Assembly: GCA_022818135.1 (NCBI GenBank)
Contig: JAFMSR010000018.1
Span: 2,957,077 to 3,021,076, forward strand
Direction of reading: 5' to 3'
Source of the DNA: Saxidomus purpurata
Lineage: Eukaryota; Mollusca; Bivalvia; Venerida; Veneridae
Length of the DNA: 64,000 nucleotides
Shown here: in pieces, positions 36,268-46,884 of the stretch
Position numbering within the stretch: position 1 is the first letter of the stretch
Layout: the number at the start of each line of letters is the position of its first letter
Position numbers and translations under genes: made by a program
The notes under the pieces: generated by a model
What the model was told of the DNA's origin: nothing
Databases searched by the model: none
Seen by the model: only the letters and a program-made list of their open reading frames with translations

Positions 36268-38334
36268 CAGAGGCTTTAATATAACTTTATCTACTGAGAA
36301 TGGATCTTGAATTGTGAGAATAATCAAAAGGGAATCAGCGAAATGAAGGGCAATGGATCAAATGAGAATAAGTGGAAGGAAAGTTTACATGTAGATAAAT
36401 GGCGATGTTATTATTTTTGGAAAGTAATATTGTTCTACGTGTTGCCCGTTAATGACTGTAAAATTGTTTGGTTTTATTTGATCTGTGTTCGGCATGATTA
36501 GTATTTATGTAGGTCTCCTAGTTTATTGGTAGTCCTCAGCTCCGTTCAGTCTGTCTGTCTGTCTGCACTTTGTGTCTGGGCTGTGACTTCTATATGCATG
36601 GACTGATTTTTCAAATTACTTCACAAAGTTGTTACCAATAACACATTTAGGTGGCTATCTCCAAGGTCACACTTAGGGCTCGAGATCTGTAATATAGCTT
36701 TACATACCAGTACTTTGTGTACTGACTGTATTTTCTACATGGAACTGTTGCCCTTCTGCAAAGGGTGTGTCGTAAACCACACTTAGGGAGGTGCCTTGAA
36801 GGTTAAGGTTAAGCTCACACTTAAGGCTTAATCTGATGATACAGGGTTACATACCAGTATTTTGTTTGCAGACTGTAACTTCTACATGTATTGACTGATT
36901 TTGAAATTACTTCACACAGTTGTTGGCCATATCACAAGGGTGTGTCATGCGTAAACACCCATGGGGTACATTTAAGGTCAAGATCACATATAGGGCTCAA
37001 ACTTGTAACTTATGGTTATGGTGTAGTATTTCGTGACTGGGCTGTAACTTCTACATGCATAGACTAATTTTTTTAAAGTAACTTCTCACAGTTGTTGCCC
37101 ATACCTTGTCTGCTCAAGGTCATACTCCATGGTCAAAGGTCATAAAACTGAATCATAATCCCATTCACTTCATGGAGACAGCATACAAAATCCATGTTTC
37201 AACCAAGCCTGCTCAATGTCAAGGTCACTTTCAAATTTAAGTTCAGAGGTCATGTTTCTATATCTCACAAACCTTTTGAATGATTTTCTTGAAAGTTTGG
37301 ATAAATGTTAATCTCGTGAAGAGGATGTGCAGAATCTCTTTTTCAACCACGCTAGGGTCAAGGTTGTACTTAGGGGTCATCAGACTACAATTCTTTAACC
37401 TGTTGAAGGATTTTAATGAAACTTTGGTTATATGTTCATCTCATTACTCTATATCCAGTTGGAAATTTTGTATTGCATGGCAATACTCCATTGTTTTAAT
37501 CACTTTGATATTGTTAATAAAGTATTAGTTTTTAACTGATTATGTATATATTGTTAGAAAAATGAGATCCGTGTTTCCCAATAGAGTCATACCCATTTGG
37601 ATTAAATCCCAGTTAATGCTTGTATTGTAGTGCTTATCAAAATTTATTCAAAATTGATACATCTTTGTTTCTGATTTAACTCTATCAAATCTTATACATT
37701 CTTTGAAATGATTGTGCTATTTTTGTAAAGCATGGTTCTGTCAATGTGAAAGGAGATCTGAAGGTATTTGTTCGAGCTTGTATTGAGAGCTTACATGTAC
37801 ATGTATTGAAGCTAAAACATAAATGTTTTGGTTTTTTTTTAAACAGAATGCACATAATTGTTAAACGTCTTTCAATTATGAAATGTTACTGAATTGGGAC
37901 ACCCTGAATAATTCATCAGTTATATATGAATATATTATACAGTAACATACATGTACATGTATAAATGGATTGTGATTCAGTTATTTGGTCTTGTTAACAT
38001 TTATGGATTTTAATTACTGCAAAATAACTTTTTACTCAAAATATATTTTTGCATCCAGTTTTCCAAAAGCTAAAAAAAAGGCAAATAATTTTTTCCTTAA
38101 TTATTTTTTGCATCAACTATTGTTTCAATATGTTTTATTATTTTGAATTACAAAATTAAATTCATGAGTCAGTTGGATATTGACAAAGTGCAATCCTTTA
38201 ATTGGCATGTAATCTAATTGGTTTACAGTACTTGTGGATAAAACTTATTGCAATTTAGTTAAAGTATTATTGTTTATGAACCCCAGGTTATAGTATAGAT
38301 AAGATAATGACAGTGTTAATATTTGTGAAATAAA
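36268..38334 (+). other. MAP2K5 3' UTR with candidate poly(A) signals
   Basis: Downstream of the TAG, AATAAA signals occur at 37516-37521 and 38329-38334. Either could end the transcript. About 36540-37460 of this region is an interspersed repeat (separate entry). Confidence 0.5.
36540..37460. repeat. Degenerate modular molluscan repeat in the MAP2K5 3' flank
   Basis: Several diverged modules repeat ctgtgacttctacatg-at-gactgatttt, ttacttcacacagttgttg, acacttagggctc and aggtcaaggtcac, preceded by ctgtctgtctgtctg. The family is recurrent in mollusc genomes; it has no coding content. Confidence 0.6.
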
Positions 38335-38534
38335 GAAAAAATGTTTGTAAGATTTACCCCTTTGTTCAAGTTTGTTAGGTGGGAGGTGTTTGTTACAGAT
38401 GCGTTAGATTATTTTGTTATTTGTTACATGTGTACATTTTGAAAAAAACTACTAGAATCATCTTTACATTGATTGTCAGTGTATAAAAAGGTCATCTTAA
38501 TTGCAATTCAAATGCCTCAATCACTAGGAGACTG

Positions 38535-39050
38535 GGGTACAGTATTTGTGAGACACAGGGGTAACCTGTAGTATGCCAGTTTCCCATCCCAGATGTTTTG
38601 GTAATTATTTCCTGCTATGTGTACAGTTAAATGTAATTAATATATTCAATGTGTATACTGGCCGTTGATATGTCCTATTCCTTGAGCGTGAAAGAATATT
38701 TCTTTAAAGCATCTTTCAAGAAAGGGGCTGGAGGAGAGATAAGACAGGAGATGAGATCTTCAACCTGTTAATTGTAAAGAAATTGCCTAATAATAAGAAT
38801 CATAAAGCCCATAATTTGTGAGTCACAGAGGTAAGATAAGAAGTGCCAGTGTCTTGTCCCTTGGCTTTAGGTTTGGTAATATTTTTCCTCTATAAACATA
38901 CATGTACATGTATACACTAAGATGTAATTAATATTTACTTTTATTTACAACTATTTATGTCCAATTACTTAAGCATGAAGGACAATTTATTTTTAAAGTA
39001 CCTCCAAGGAAGGGGATAGGTGGGGTGGGGCGGCGGGGAGATAAAATTGG
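38535..39050. repeat. Diverged tandem duplication of about 240 bp
   Basis: Two direct copies (about 38540-38750 and 38805-39045) share in order atttgtgag-cacag-ggtaa, tgccagt, ggtaat, tgtaattaatat, tttaaag and gagataa. The second copy ends in a G-rich stretch. Confidence 0.7.
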
Positions 39051-39866
39051 ACTTTTACAGTATCATCAAATTTTATATATTCAAATTACAGATATGAGTG
39101 CCATAGTGGTGACATATTGTTTGTATTAGATGGTATTTTTGGAAATAATTTGAAGTCTGATATGAAAGAAATTATATAGCTTTTTCTTGATACCCTGCCA
39201 TTAATCTGGCAGGTATGGTTGCAAAAAGTGGCAACTTTACCAAAAAGAACAAACCAATACATAGGGATAATAGTAGAGTAATCCAAATGAAAATTGAAGA
39301 GTATTAATGGGAGGTAACCCACTATAGTTTGTTATTACAATACTGGCCAGTAGATTATGTGATGAACACAATGACCCTCTGCAAAGTGTTAGTCTGTATA
39401 TTTATAGGCCTTCCTGTTAATATGGCTTTAAATGTTAGTCATTTAATTTATATTGTAACCTTTGGCCTTAAAGGCGTGTAAGTGCTGGACATTAGACATC
39501 AACAAGGCATTCTATACTTAAGAATGCTGATTTTATAGGAACTTCTTCCTCATATATATCAGTAGTTTAGATAATGTTATATTGCATGTGCTTGTTTCCA
39601 TTTTTACCTGTGATAATCCTAATTTGGAATAAATTGTTAAAAATATACTATATTAGTTGCATTTTCAATTTTACTAATTTGCTATACAAATGTAGGTCAA
39701 ATGAAGCAAGTCTTCCTGAGTGATATATTTAAAGTGAATAGTACTCACGATAATTTAATTTTTGAGGTAACCTTCCATTTCAATAAATAATTCTCACCTG
39801 CCTATTTTTGGACATAAAACAAGGTTAAGAACAACATTCTTAAAGGTCCACAACACAATGCTGCAT

Positions 39867-40412
39867 TTTAAAGGTCCATTACTAACACCAAATCGAATAT
39901 TCTTTTAAATCTGGGATCGTAACAGGTGTCTTCTCAAAAGGAAAAATATGACAAACTGCATTGAATGTGACCTTATTGTCTTGAACATTTGAGTTTAACA
40001 AAAGAATTAATAAATTATATTTTGCCTTTTCAAAAACGAAAGTAGGTTTTCCCATTTTCAAATATCTTTGTAATTTTCCAGAAATCTTCCATAGAGAGGC
40101 TGTAAATAGGTTGTACATAAATAAGCATGCCTATTTTGAATTATAATTGAAGATCTTTACTACCAATGATGTGCAAAGTGTATGTCTGACTGTTAACAAC
40201 ATTCAATACAGCGGAAGTAGGACAAAAAGACCACCCAGGTCAATCTAAGGAAATATACAAACATTCACTCGTTTTTCTGCAGCAGTATTTCAAAAAGGGA
40301 AATACTCCACCGCTATTGTAAAGTTTTAGAAGCCAGTTTCAAACTGTATTTCCCTGTTACAATTCCAGATTTAAAAGAATATTCGATTTGGCGTTAGTAG
40401 TGGACCTTTAAA
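39867..40412. mobile_element. Foldback element with ~60-bp inverted repeats
   Basis: The left end tttaaaggtccattactaac and the right end (reverse complement tttaaaggtccactactaac) continue complementary through aaatcgaatattcttttaaa. It is 546 bp with no transposase. A third lone copy of aaaggtcca lies just outside at 39842. No clear target duplication. Confidence 0.72.
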
Positions 40413-40419
40413 TATCTAA

Positions 40420-41060
40420 GCTCTGGGCTATGTGGTTTTAGACGAGACTTTTTTAGTTTACTTTATATAAGCCAATTTGCCAGTTTTGAACTGGGACTTG
40501 GTAGAGGTCAACTGGGCCATGCTGCATGCCAGATAATTAGGTACAGGCCTTGTGATTTCGGAGAAGAAACTTTTTAAAGACTTCGCATAGAAATCTATGT
40601 AAAAATCAAGTGGTCCACAAGACAACACTACATATTATATATCTAAGCTCTATGCATTGTGGTTTCAGAGAAGAAGTTTTTTAAATTGTTTCCTATTTAC
40701 ACTTATGGACAAATTAAGTGACCCCCAGGGCGGGTTGAATTTTGGCTCTCTCCTCGGAGGGGGGTATGATTTTAACGTCCACAAGGCTACATGGTAAATG
40801 TATTAACTCTAGGCCCTGTGGTTTCAGAGAAGATTTTTTAAATAGGTTTTTCCTATATAAGCATATGTAAAGTCAAGTGACCCCCAGGTTTTCATATTTG
40901 TTGCCATAGCAACCAGTTCTGCATGGAATTTTTTGAACAGCTTTGATAGAGATTCATGCAAGGGACATCCTACCAAATTTCTTCAACATTCGCGTAGTTG
41001 TTTCAGAGATGTCGTTTGAAGCAAAATATTGACGGACGGCGATGAATAGTTAGGGATCCT
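40420..41060. repeat. Modular interspersed repeat (mollusc type)
   Basis: Three diverged modules contain atctaagctct-g-cattgtgg, tttcagagaagaagtttttt, cctatataag and aagtgaccccca, then a 3' tail with gttgccatagcaaccag and tattgacggacggcgatga. Noncoding. Confidence 0.6.
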
Positions 41061-41139
41061 GTTCCAGGTAGTTAAAACTTGTCGAGAGGTTCAATTACAA
41101 AAGAAAGAACCAGCAGCAGCCACTGGTACCCATGTAAAG

Positions 41140-41270
41140 CTATATGGAATGAGGCAAGTATGTCACTATAATCTTGTCTAAGGACACACCTCGTGGCATA
41201 TCAGGGGATCAAACCTTGGTCTTCTGTAACCATGCACTGTCACTGTGGACTACAAAAGACTAATCGTTAC
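41140..41270 (-). mobile_element. SINE-like fragment
   Basis: Contains ctaaggacacacctcgtgg and ggggatcaaaccttggtc, matching the body and B-box region of the tRNA-SINE interrupted at 21091. Confidence 0.4.
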
Positions 41271-41439
41271 TGTTCTAGTTTATCTTGATGAAACCTTATT
41301 CACAAACTTAAGTTATATTAACTAGTTTAACATTTCTTCCTGTTTTTTTCAACAGTATTTCAGTTATTTGCAAATGTACAGTTTGCCTAATATAACCATC
41401 GTCCATCAGAAGGACCAGTACAATACTACTATAGTCGGT

Positions 41440-41530
41440 TGGTTGGCAAGATTCAAACTCTTAACATTTAATCAGTGAGAGGTGCATATATTAGGAGTAA
41501 AGAACTTCAACAACTCGAACAAGGACTGCT
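41440..41530 (-). mobile_element. SINE-like fragment
   Basis: Contains ggcaagattcaaactctt, cagtgagaggtg and aagaacttcaacaactcg in the order seen at 33340-33400. Heavily eroded. Confidence 0.35.
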
Positions 41531-44500
41531 AGGTAAAATGGTCATCTGATCCAGCGTTACCTTTTGCAACAGAATACTCCCTAATACATGTATCTGTTGT
41601 CATTCAAAGATTATCAATTACATGTTTAATTTTTCCTTAATCTTAAGGCGGTTTACTTCGAAAGAAAAATACATAGTTTTATCAGCTTTCATATATATGG
41701 TACTTCCATGTTTACAACACTCGGAGATACACATGAATCACATAAGGGGGCAATGGCAGGTCAAGACGTTATTGTTTTGATTAGCTTACACTTAAATTGA
41801 TTAAATACCGGCAGCTACTGGGAGAAAATATGCAAATTCACATGACTCCCTTGATAAGAGTTTTGTTTCAATATATAACTAAAAAAGGTTGCTAAGGAGT
41901 CGGTGACCAGTCGATGACTTCCCTACGCATTTAGTTTCTTTATATTTGTTATTTGGTCAGTTTGCTCAACACACAAAAACGCGAAGATTTGGTCGTACAG
42001 CTGTGATATGCAGTTAAGAAGTTGGCGTGAATTTTAGCGAGGTTTTCGGTTAAAACATGTAGTTGTTGAGTTTTCTAGATATAGATTGCATGAATACATG
42101 GATATTCTGCAAGCATTACGAGCTTATCTGTCCTCATAATAATTAGTTCAATTTTGTAGGTATTTGTGGAAGGCCCCCACAATAGTAAGTACGGAGGTTA
42201 AGGAAGGGTCGACATAAAGTACATGTATGTGCCTAGGTTTTGTCTAACCATATTATAAGGGTATTTCGACATTATCGAGATATATGTTTAACCATATTTT
42301 GTTGCATCAAACACATATCTTAATACAGAGTCACACATACATGTATTCACAACGAAACAATGAGTTGGGTGACAAGTTAGTGTTTTAGTATATTTAGACG
42401 TAACGTCCGATGTTGATTCTAGCGTAAACATGATTCATTCTGACTGCATAGTAGTTTTAGAAAATACTAAAAACGCGAAAGGTATTGTACATGACTATGT
42501 AACATAACTTTTAAGCCTTCCATTTAAGTGATGGTTTATCAAACACACTGGATCAGAAATTTATACGCGTCACGTGTCAAATACATGATCCGCATGACTT
42601 CTCTACGAAACTGATACGTAAACTTTCCTTGACTGAATAGCGAACTGTTAAATCCGAAAGTTGCCATTAAGGTTAAAAATGTCAAACAGATTTCAGGCCG
42701 ACGTGTAAAAACCGTAGGAACACGTGTACATCTTTGACCAGATGTATTTTCATTTGTTAAAGAATGCAAAATAAAGAAATCAAAGTATCTAGAAAGGACA
42801 AGTACTAGAAATGCCTTGTAATGTAGACTAAACTTTTCACTTTTTGAAATTCTGAATAAAACAAAATTATTTATGATAGCAGAAAAATTCCACATGCAGA
42901 GCGTAAGTGTATATATATACTCAAATAAAACTGCAATTATAATTCTGCCGATGATTTATCGAAAGTTTCTTCATCGTATAAAAATGCGTTTTTTCTCTTC
43001 TTTCAAATGATACGATGAGTCTAACAATAGATCATCTATAAATAAGGCTTGTCTAGCGAAAATGTCCTCCGTAAAAGGTCTTTACTTACATTTACTTCGT
43101 TAAAATATTTTTTAAATGTAACATTAAAACAACATATTTCAAAGGATATCATTGTGTATGTTTTTAATTTCAAACTCCATGCTTTATATCATGTCATGCA
43201 CATCAAATTGGTTCCGAATATGATTCGAGAATACACAAAAGATCAATCAACAATGTAGTGTTAGCAATGCCTGCACTTTCAGCTAACTGGAATGTAATGG
43301 CCAATCTTGAGGAGAACGAGTGAGTCAAGTCTCATTTAATGTTGACGAATTATACCCGATGACAGGCTTCAGTAGACAAATAAAAACACAGACCACAGAC
43401 ACAATTTATACAGGCTAAATTATCTAAAAAAAGAATTAACTGTAAAATAACGAAGTGTATCGGTAACAGTAAATGGGTGATCATTATTCAGAACAAGAAA
43501 CCCGTGATATATTGTTACTAACAGAAACGATAGTTAATCTATGTATAGTATGGAACGCATTGAGGAATACTTTATTACATTTACAGGTAATCTATTTTTT
43601 CATGTTGCATGTAGATCTATTATTTTTTGCAATTGAAGGAGATCGTCTTTAACAAACTTGATTGCAACAGTCAACAGCTCAAGGCATAATTAATATACTA
43701 TAGTTAGTTGACCATCTTTTATATTTAGATCTTCGGACTCCAACAGCAACATCGCAATAAAAAAGATCACGTTAAATTATTATTATTATTGTTGTTGTTG
43801 TTTTTCTTTTCTATATGTTTTCCTTAGTTTGTTTGAATGTTGTTTATTATGCAAGGTGTTTGTTCCTTCTTTACATGTTTACGATATCTGTAACAATTTA
43901 TTAATCAAATTAGCTCAGTTTCACTTCTGATTTAAATTTTCTCTCAAACTGTCCAAAGTCAACGCGTACGTGTTTTATTGTTCTCAGCTAGCAAGCAATG
44001 CATACTGTCATTTGAGAACGAGATTATGATACATTTCCAGGAGAGCAACCTCAATTGTTTTAGTTATTAAAACGAGACAATGTTCGTGTTGGAACTTATT
44101 TATCTCTGACCAGTCATATTAACTTCGTTCTTTTGTATCAGTTTAAAGCGCCTTTTGTATATAAATATATTGCCTGAAATATATAGTAAGCTGTTCAAAT
44201 TGATTATATTAAGGTAGCACCTAACAAAGCTAAAATTGCATTTTATACGATCAGTCACATTTGCCATATAGTGCCTATGTGGAAAAGAATTTTCTTGTGA
44301 CAACTTTACCGTTCTGATCTATGGCACGAACGCTTTATCCCCTGTTATGGCGATATCTCTGGAAGTAATAGTTCCTAAAAAGCGAAAACAGCTGTAAATA
44401 TGTTTGCTGTAATATCTTTGAAAGAAGCAAAACTGTTTGAATTATTGGCAGTGTCATAAATATTTTTTTGGTGTTTTACAAAACATGGATAATTGCAATA

Positions 44501-44653
44501 ACATTTTGTTATTTTGGTACCAGCTATTATTTCTTTTGAAAAGAAATGTTTGACAAAACTTTCCTGTCTCAATATGGATTTTCACATGTCTTTCGATAAA
44601 GTCCTTTACATTTCAGACATCAGACGGTGTGATTGATTAGTTACATCTATACA
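41531..44653. other. Intergenic region and leader of the TMEM221-like gene
   Basis: No exon supported. There is a (TTA)n(TTG)n microsatellite near 43778-43800. The last bases before the ATG exon include tttacatttcag at 44606-44617, a good splice acceptor. A noncoding 5' exon may therefore exist further upstream. Confidence 0.5.
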
Positions 44654-45225
44654 ATGGAATTAAATCGATCCGACAGGTCGGATTTTCAAGATCGAGAGCT
44701 CATCGAAGCAGTGCTCCAAAAATCTGAGGACCAATGTCGTCTGAACGAGTCAGGCGGCTCGAGGATGAGCTCTTTAGCTCTCCAGCACCCAAGTCTCAGA
44801 TCGACCGGAAATTTGAGCCGTCCAGCGAGTTTTGTTTCTAAGAGAAGTGGGACTCTGTCGCAAGATAAGCTCAGTGATATTTGCGACGACGACTTAATTG
44901 ATAAGGACAGAAGTAGTTCCAACTATGAAGAGATTAAATTTAATTTACTTATACTACTGCTATTATGTGTGACGTCACTAGTTCTTGGAATGCTCTCCAT
45001 GCAGTTAATAATTGCTCCCTCCGATCAGCAGACGACATCTGGGTCACGTGACTCTGGGACATATGAGACACTTGTAGATGTGAATAAAACGTATTTGACA
45101 GTAACGGAAGTTGCGACAGCATTGTCGATGTTTGTTGTCGTGTGTGACGTCACGTGCTTGCTCGTTTGTTCTCTCCAGTGCTTGATAGTAGTGAAAATAT
45201 TGAAGCTTAACCTAGGAGATGAAAG
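44654..45225 (+). CDS. TMEM221-like exon 1
   Basis: ATG at 44654 with A at -3 and G at +4. Encodes residues 1-190 and two bases of Arg191. The donor AG|gtgtgc is weaker than consensus. Reading through it would add only about 21 residues before a stop at 45289. Confidence 0.8.
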
Positions 45226-46741
45226 GTGTGCCTTATTCTTACAACAGAATTTAAAATCATGTTTTAAGATTAATATCACAAAACATTAAAAATTCGTTTT
45301 CGCGCAGTGGTAAAATCAAACGTTTAAATAAATGTTTTACATTATTTTCATATCATGAATTTTAGTATTTTTATCAAGATATACGACCAATTATTATGTG
45401 AAAGGCGGTATCAAAATAGAGGATTTTCTATCATCAAGAAACCAATACTAGTATACATGTCCAAGTAATTATACAAAATAAAGAAATCAAATGAAACAAC
45501 TAATATACCTTTTTTATGGTAACCGTACATTTCAAACAAGATTTATTTATTGATACAATATATTCTACTTTGCAGAGCTCTGAAATACCTGAAAGAATGT
45601 TCGAGCAGTAGATCCATCGCTATATCCGGGTTCTTTATTTCCATTCCAGTTTTCCTCGTGTGTAAGTACAATAAGACTTTTCTTACATACATGTATGCAT
45701 ATAGAATGGCCAGTAATACCTATTGTAACTGATGAAAAATGTAGCTGATCTAAAATGATTTAATTTTCGCTATTTTCACGAATTTCCCTTTTTCGCTAAT
45801 AAAAACATCTTGCAAAAGATTTACTTTACATGGATTTACTATTACAAATGTACATGTATTAGAAAATTATCATTTCGCGTATGCACACTATTCACAAAAT
45901 CGTCGTCACGTGTAGTCTTTGTACGAAGGATTTCGTAAACAGTCACTAATTGTTTCTTTAAAGGTATTTGTCTTAGCGCTTTTTGGGGTGGAGAAAATCT
46001 TGTAACGTCTTGAAAAAAATTTAAGATTTACATGTCATCTTTCTGTTGATACAAATTTCATCATTTTTATGTCGTCCTTTACGTCGGTCCGTCACAAGAA
46101 CTTAATGTTGGCTATAACTTTGTAGGTCAAGGTCATATTTGACAGAGTTATGCCCCTTTTTGAACTATGTTTTTGTCATGAAAACTTAACCTTGGCTATT
46201 ACTTTGCCATTTCTTAAGATTTCTTCATCAAACTTTACAATTGCATTGCTTATGACAAAAGGGTCATGATGCCGCCAAATTTTGTAGGTCAAGGTCATAT
46301 TTGACAGAGTTATGTCCCTTTTTCTCTCGAAATTATTGGTTATTCTGACAAAGTGTAAGAGGGCGACACAAGTGTTGTACTGAACACCAATATAGTACAT
46401 GTATTTCAGTAGGTTCAAATTTCAAAATATCATTAACTGAATTGGGAACAGTGCAGTTCGTAATTAGTCTGCGTGGAGTAGCGATATTTTCGCACTTATT
46501 CTTTATATTTTCAGCTTTAATTCTGTATGTTGTAGTGAAGTTCACGACGGCAGCGGCCATTACAGCAATGGTTATACTAATCGTTGGAAGCATCTTTTGT
46601 GTGCTCAGTCTTATGCAGAATACTTACCACTGGAGATTAGAACGGTCACGTGCTGTTAAAGGACTTCCGGTCTTTGACTGTGTCTCATTACGACAGGAAA
46701 GGGAAGCAGCATCGGGAAAAGAGTTGTCTACCCTTGTTTGA
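44654..46741 (+). CDS. Four-pass membrane protein, TMEM221-like, 3 coding exons
   Basis: Join of 44654-45225, 45576-45661 and 46515-46741: 885 nt, 294 residues, GT-AG introns, phases closing. The N-terminus (1-95) is hydrophilic, Ser-rich and acidic. TM1 is about 97-119, an external loop with an N-glycosylation site (NKT at 144-146) follows, then TM2 about 156-181, TM3 about 205-228 and TM4 about 232-254, and a short cytosolic tail to Val294. The spliced TM3-TM4 block lines up without gaps with human TMEM221 as I remember it (R..AI..F, then L..Y....F...A.I), and the total length is similar to the human protein (about 291). Function of the family is not known to me. The name rests on memory alignment only; other tetraspan families are possible. 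Confidence 0.72.
45576..45661 (+). CDS. TMEM221-like exon 2
   Basis: Acceptor ctttgcag, donor gtaagt. Encodes ALKYLKECSSSRSIAISGFF ISIPVFLV, most of TM3. Confidence 0.8.
46080..46345. repeat. Interspersed molluscan repeat in TMEM221-like intron 2
   Basis: Contains ttggctataactttgtaggt, tcaaggtcatatttgacaga and gttatgcccc twice within 200 bp, the same family as 30530-30720. It fills much of the 853-bp intron. Confidence 0.65.
46515..46741 (+). CDS. TMEM221-like exon 3 (TM4, tail, stop)
   Basis: Acceptor tttatattttcag. Encodes LILYVVVKFTTAAAITAMVI LIVGSIFCVLSL and the tail. The TGA stop overlaps an AATAAA at 46741-46746. In-frame alternative acceptors at 46410 and 46446 would add a fifth hydrophobic span and were not preferred. 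Confidence 0.72.
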
Positions 46742-46878
46742 ATAAAAGACATATCTGAATTTATTTTTGAACTCAGTGCAACTTTAATATCTGTGTCAGC
46801 TATTACGGAAACAGTTGTATAAACTTTCCAGCTTACATCCTTTTGCTATAACATTACCTGTGCATGGCACACACTGAA

Positions 46879-46884
46879 AATAAA
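46879..46884 (+). terminator. Candidate poly(A) signal of the TMEM221-like gene
   Basis: AATAAA about 140 bp after the stop, followed by T-rich sequence at 46915-46930. The AATAAA that overlaps the stop codon (46741-46746) is the alternative. Confidence 0.45.

Noticed and set aside
46410..46514. Extending TMEM221-like exon 3 upstream to 46410 or 46446
   Set aside because: In frame, but it adds a fifth hydrophobic span and breaks the ungapped match to TMEM221; the 46515 acceptor also has a better pyrimidine tract. Kept as a possible isoform.
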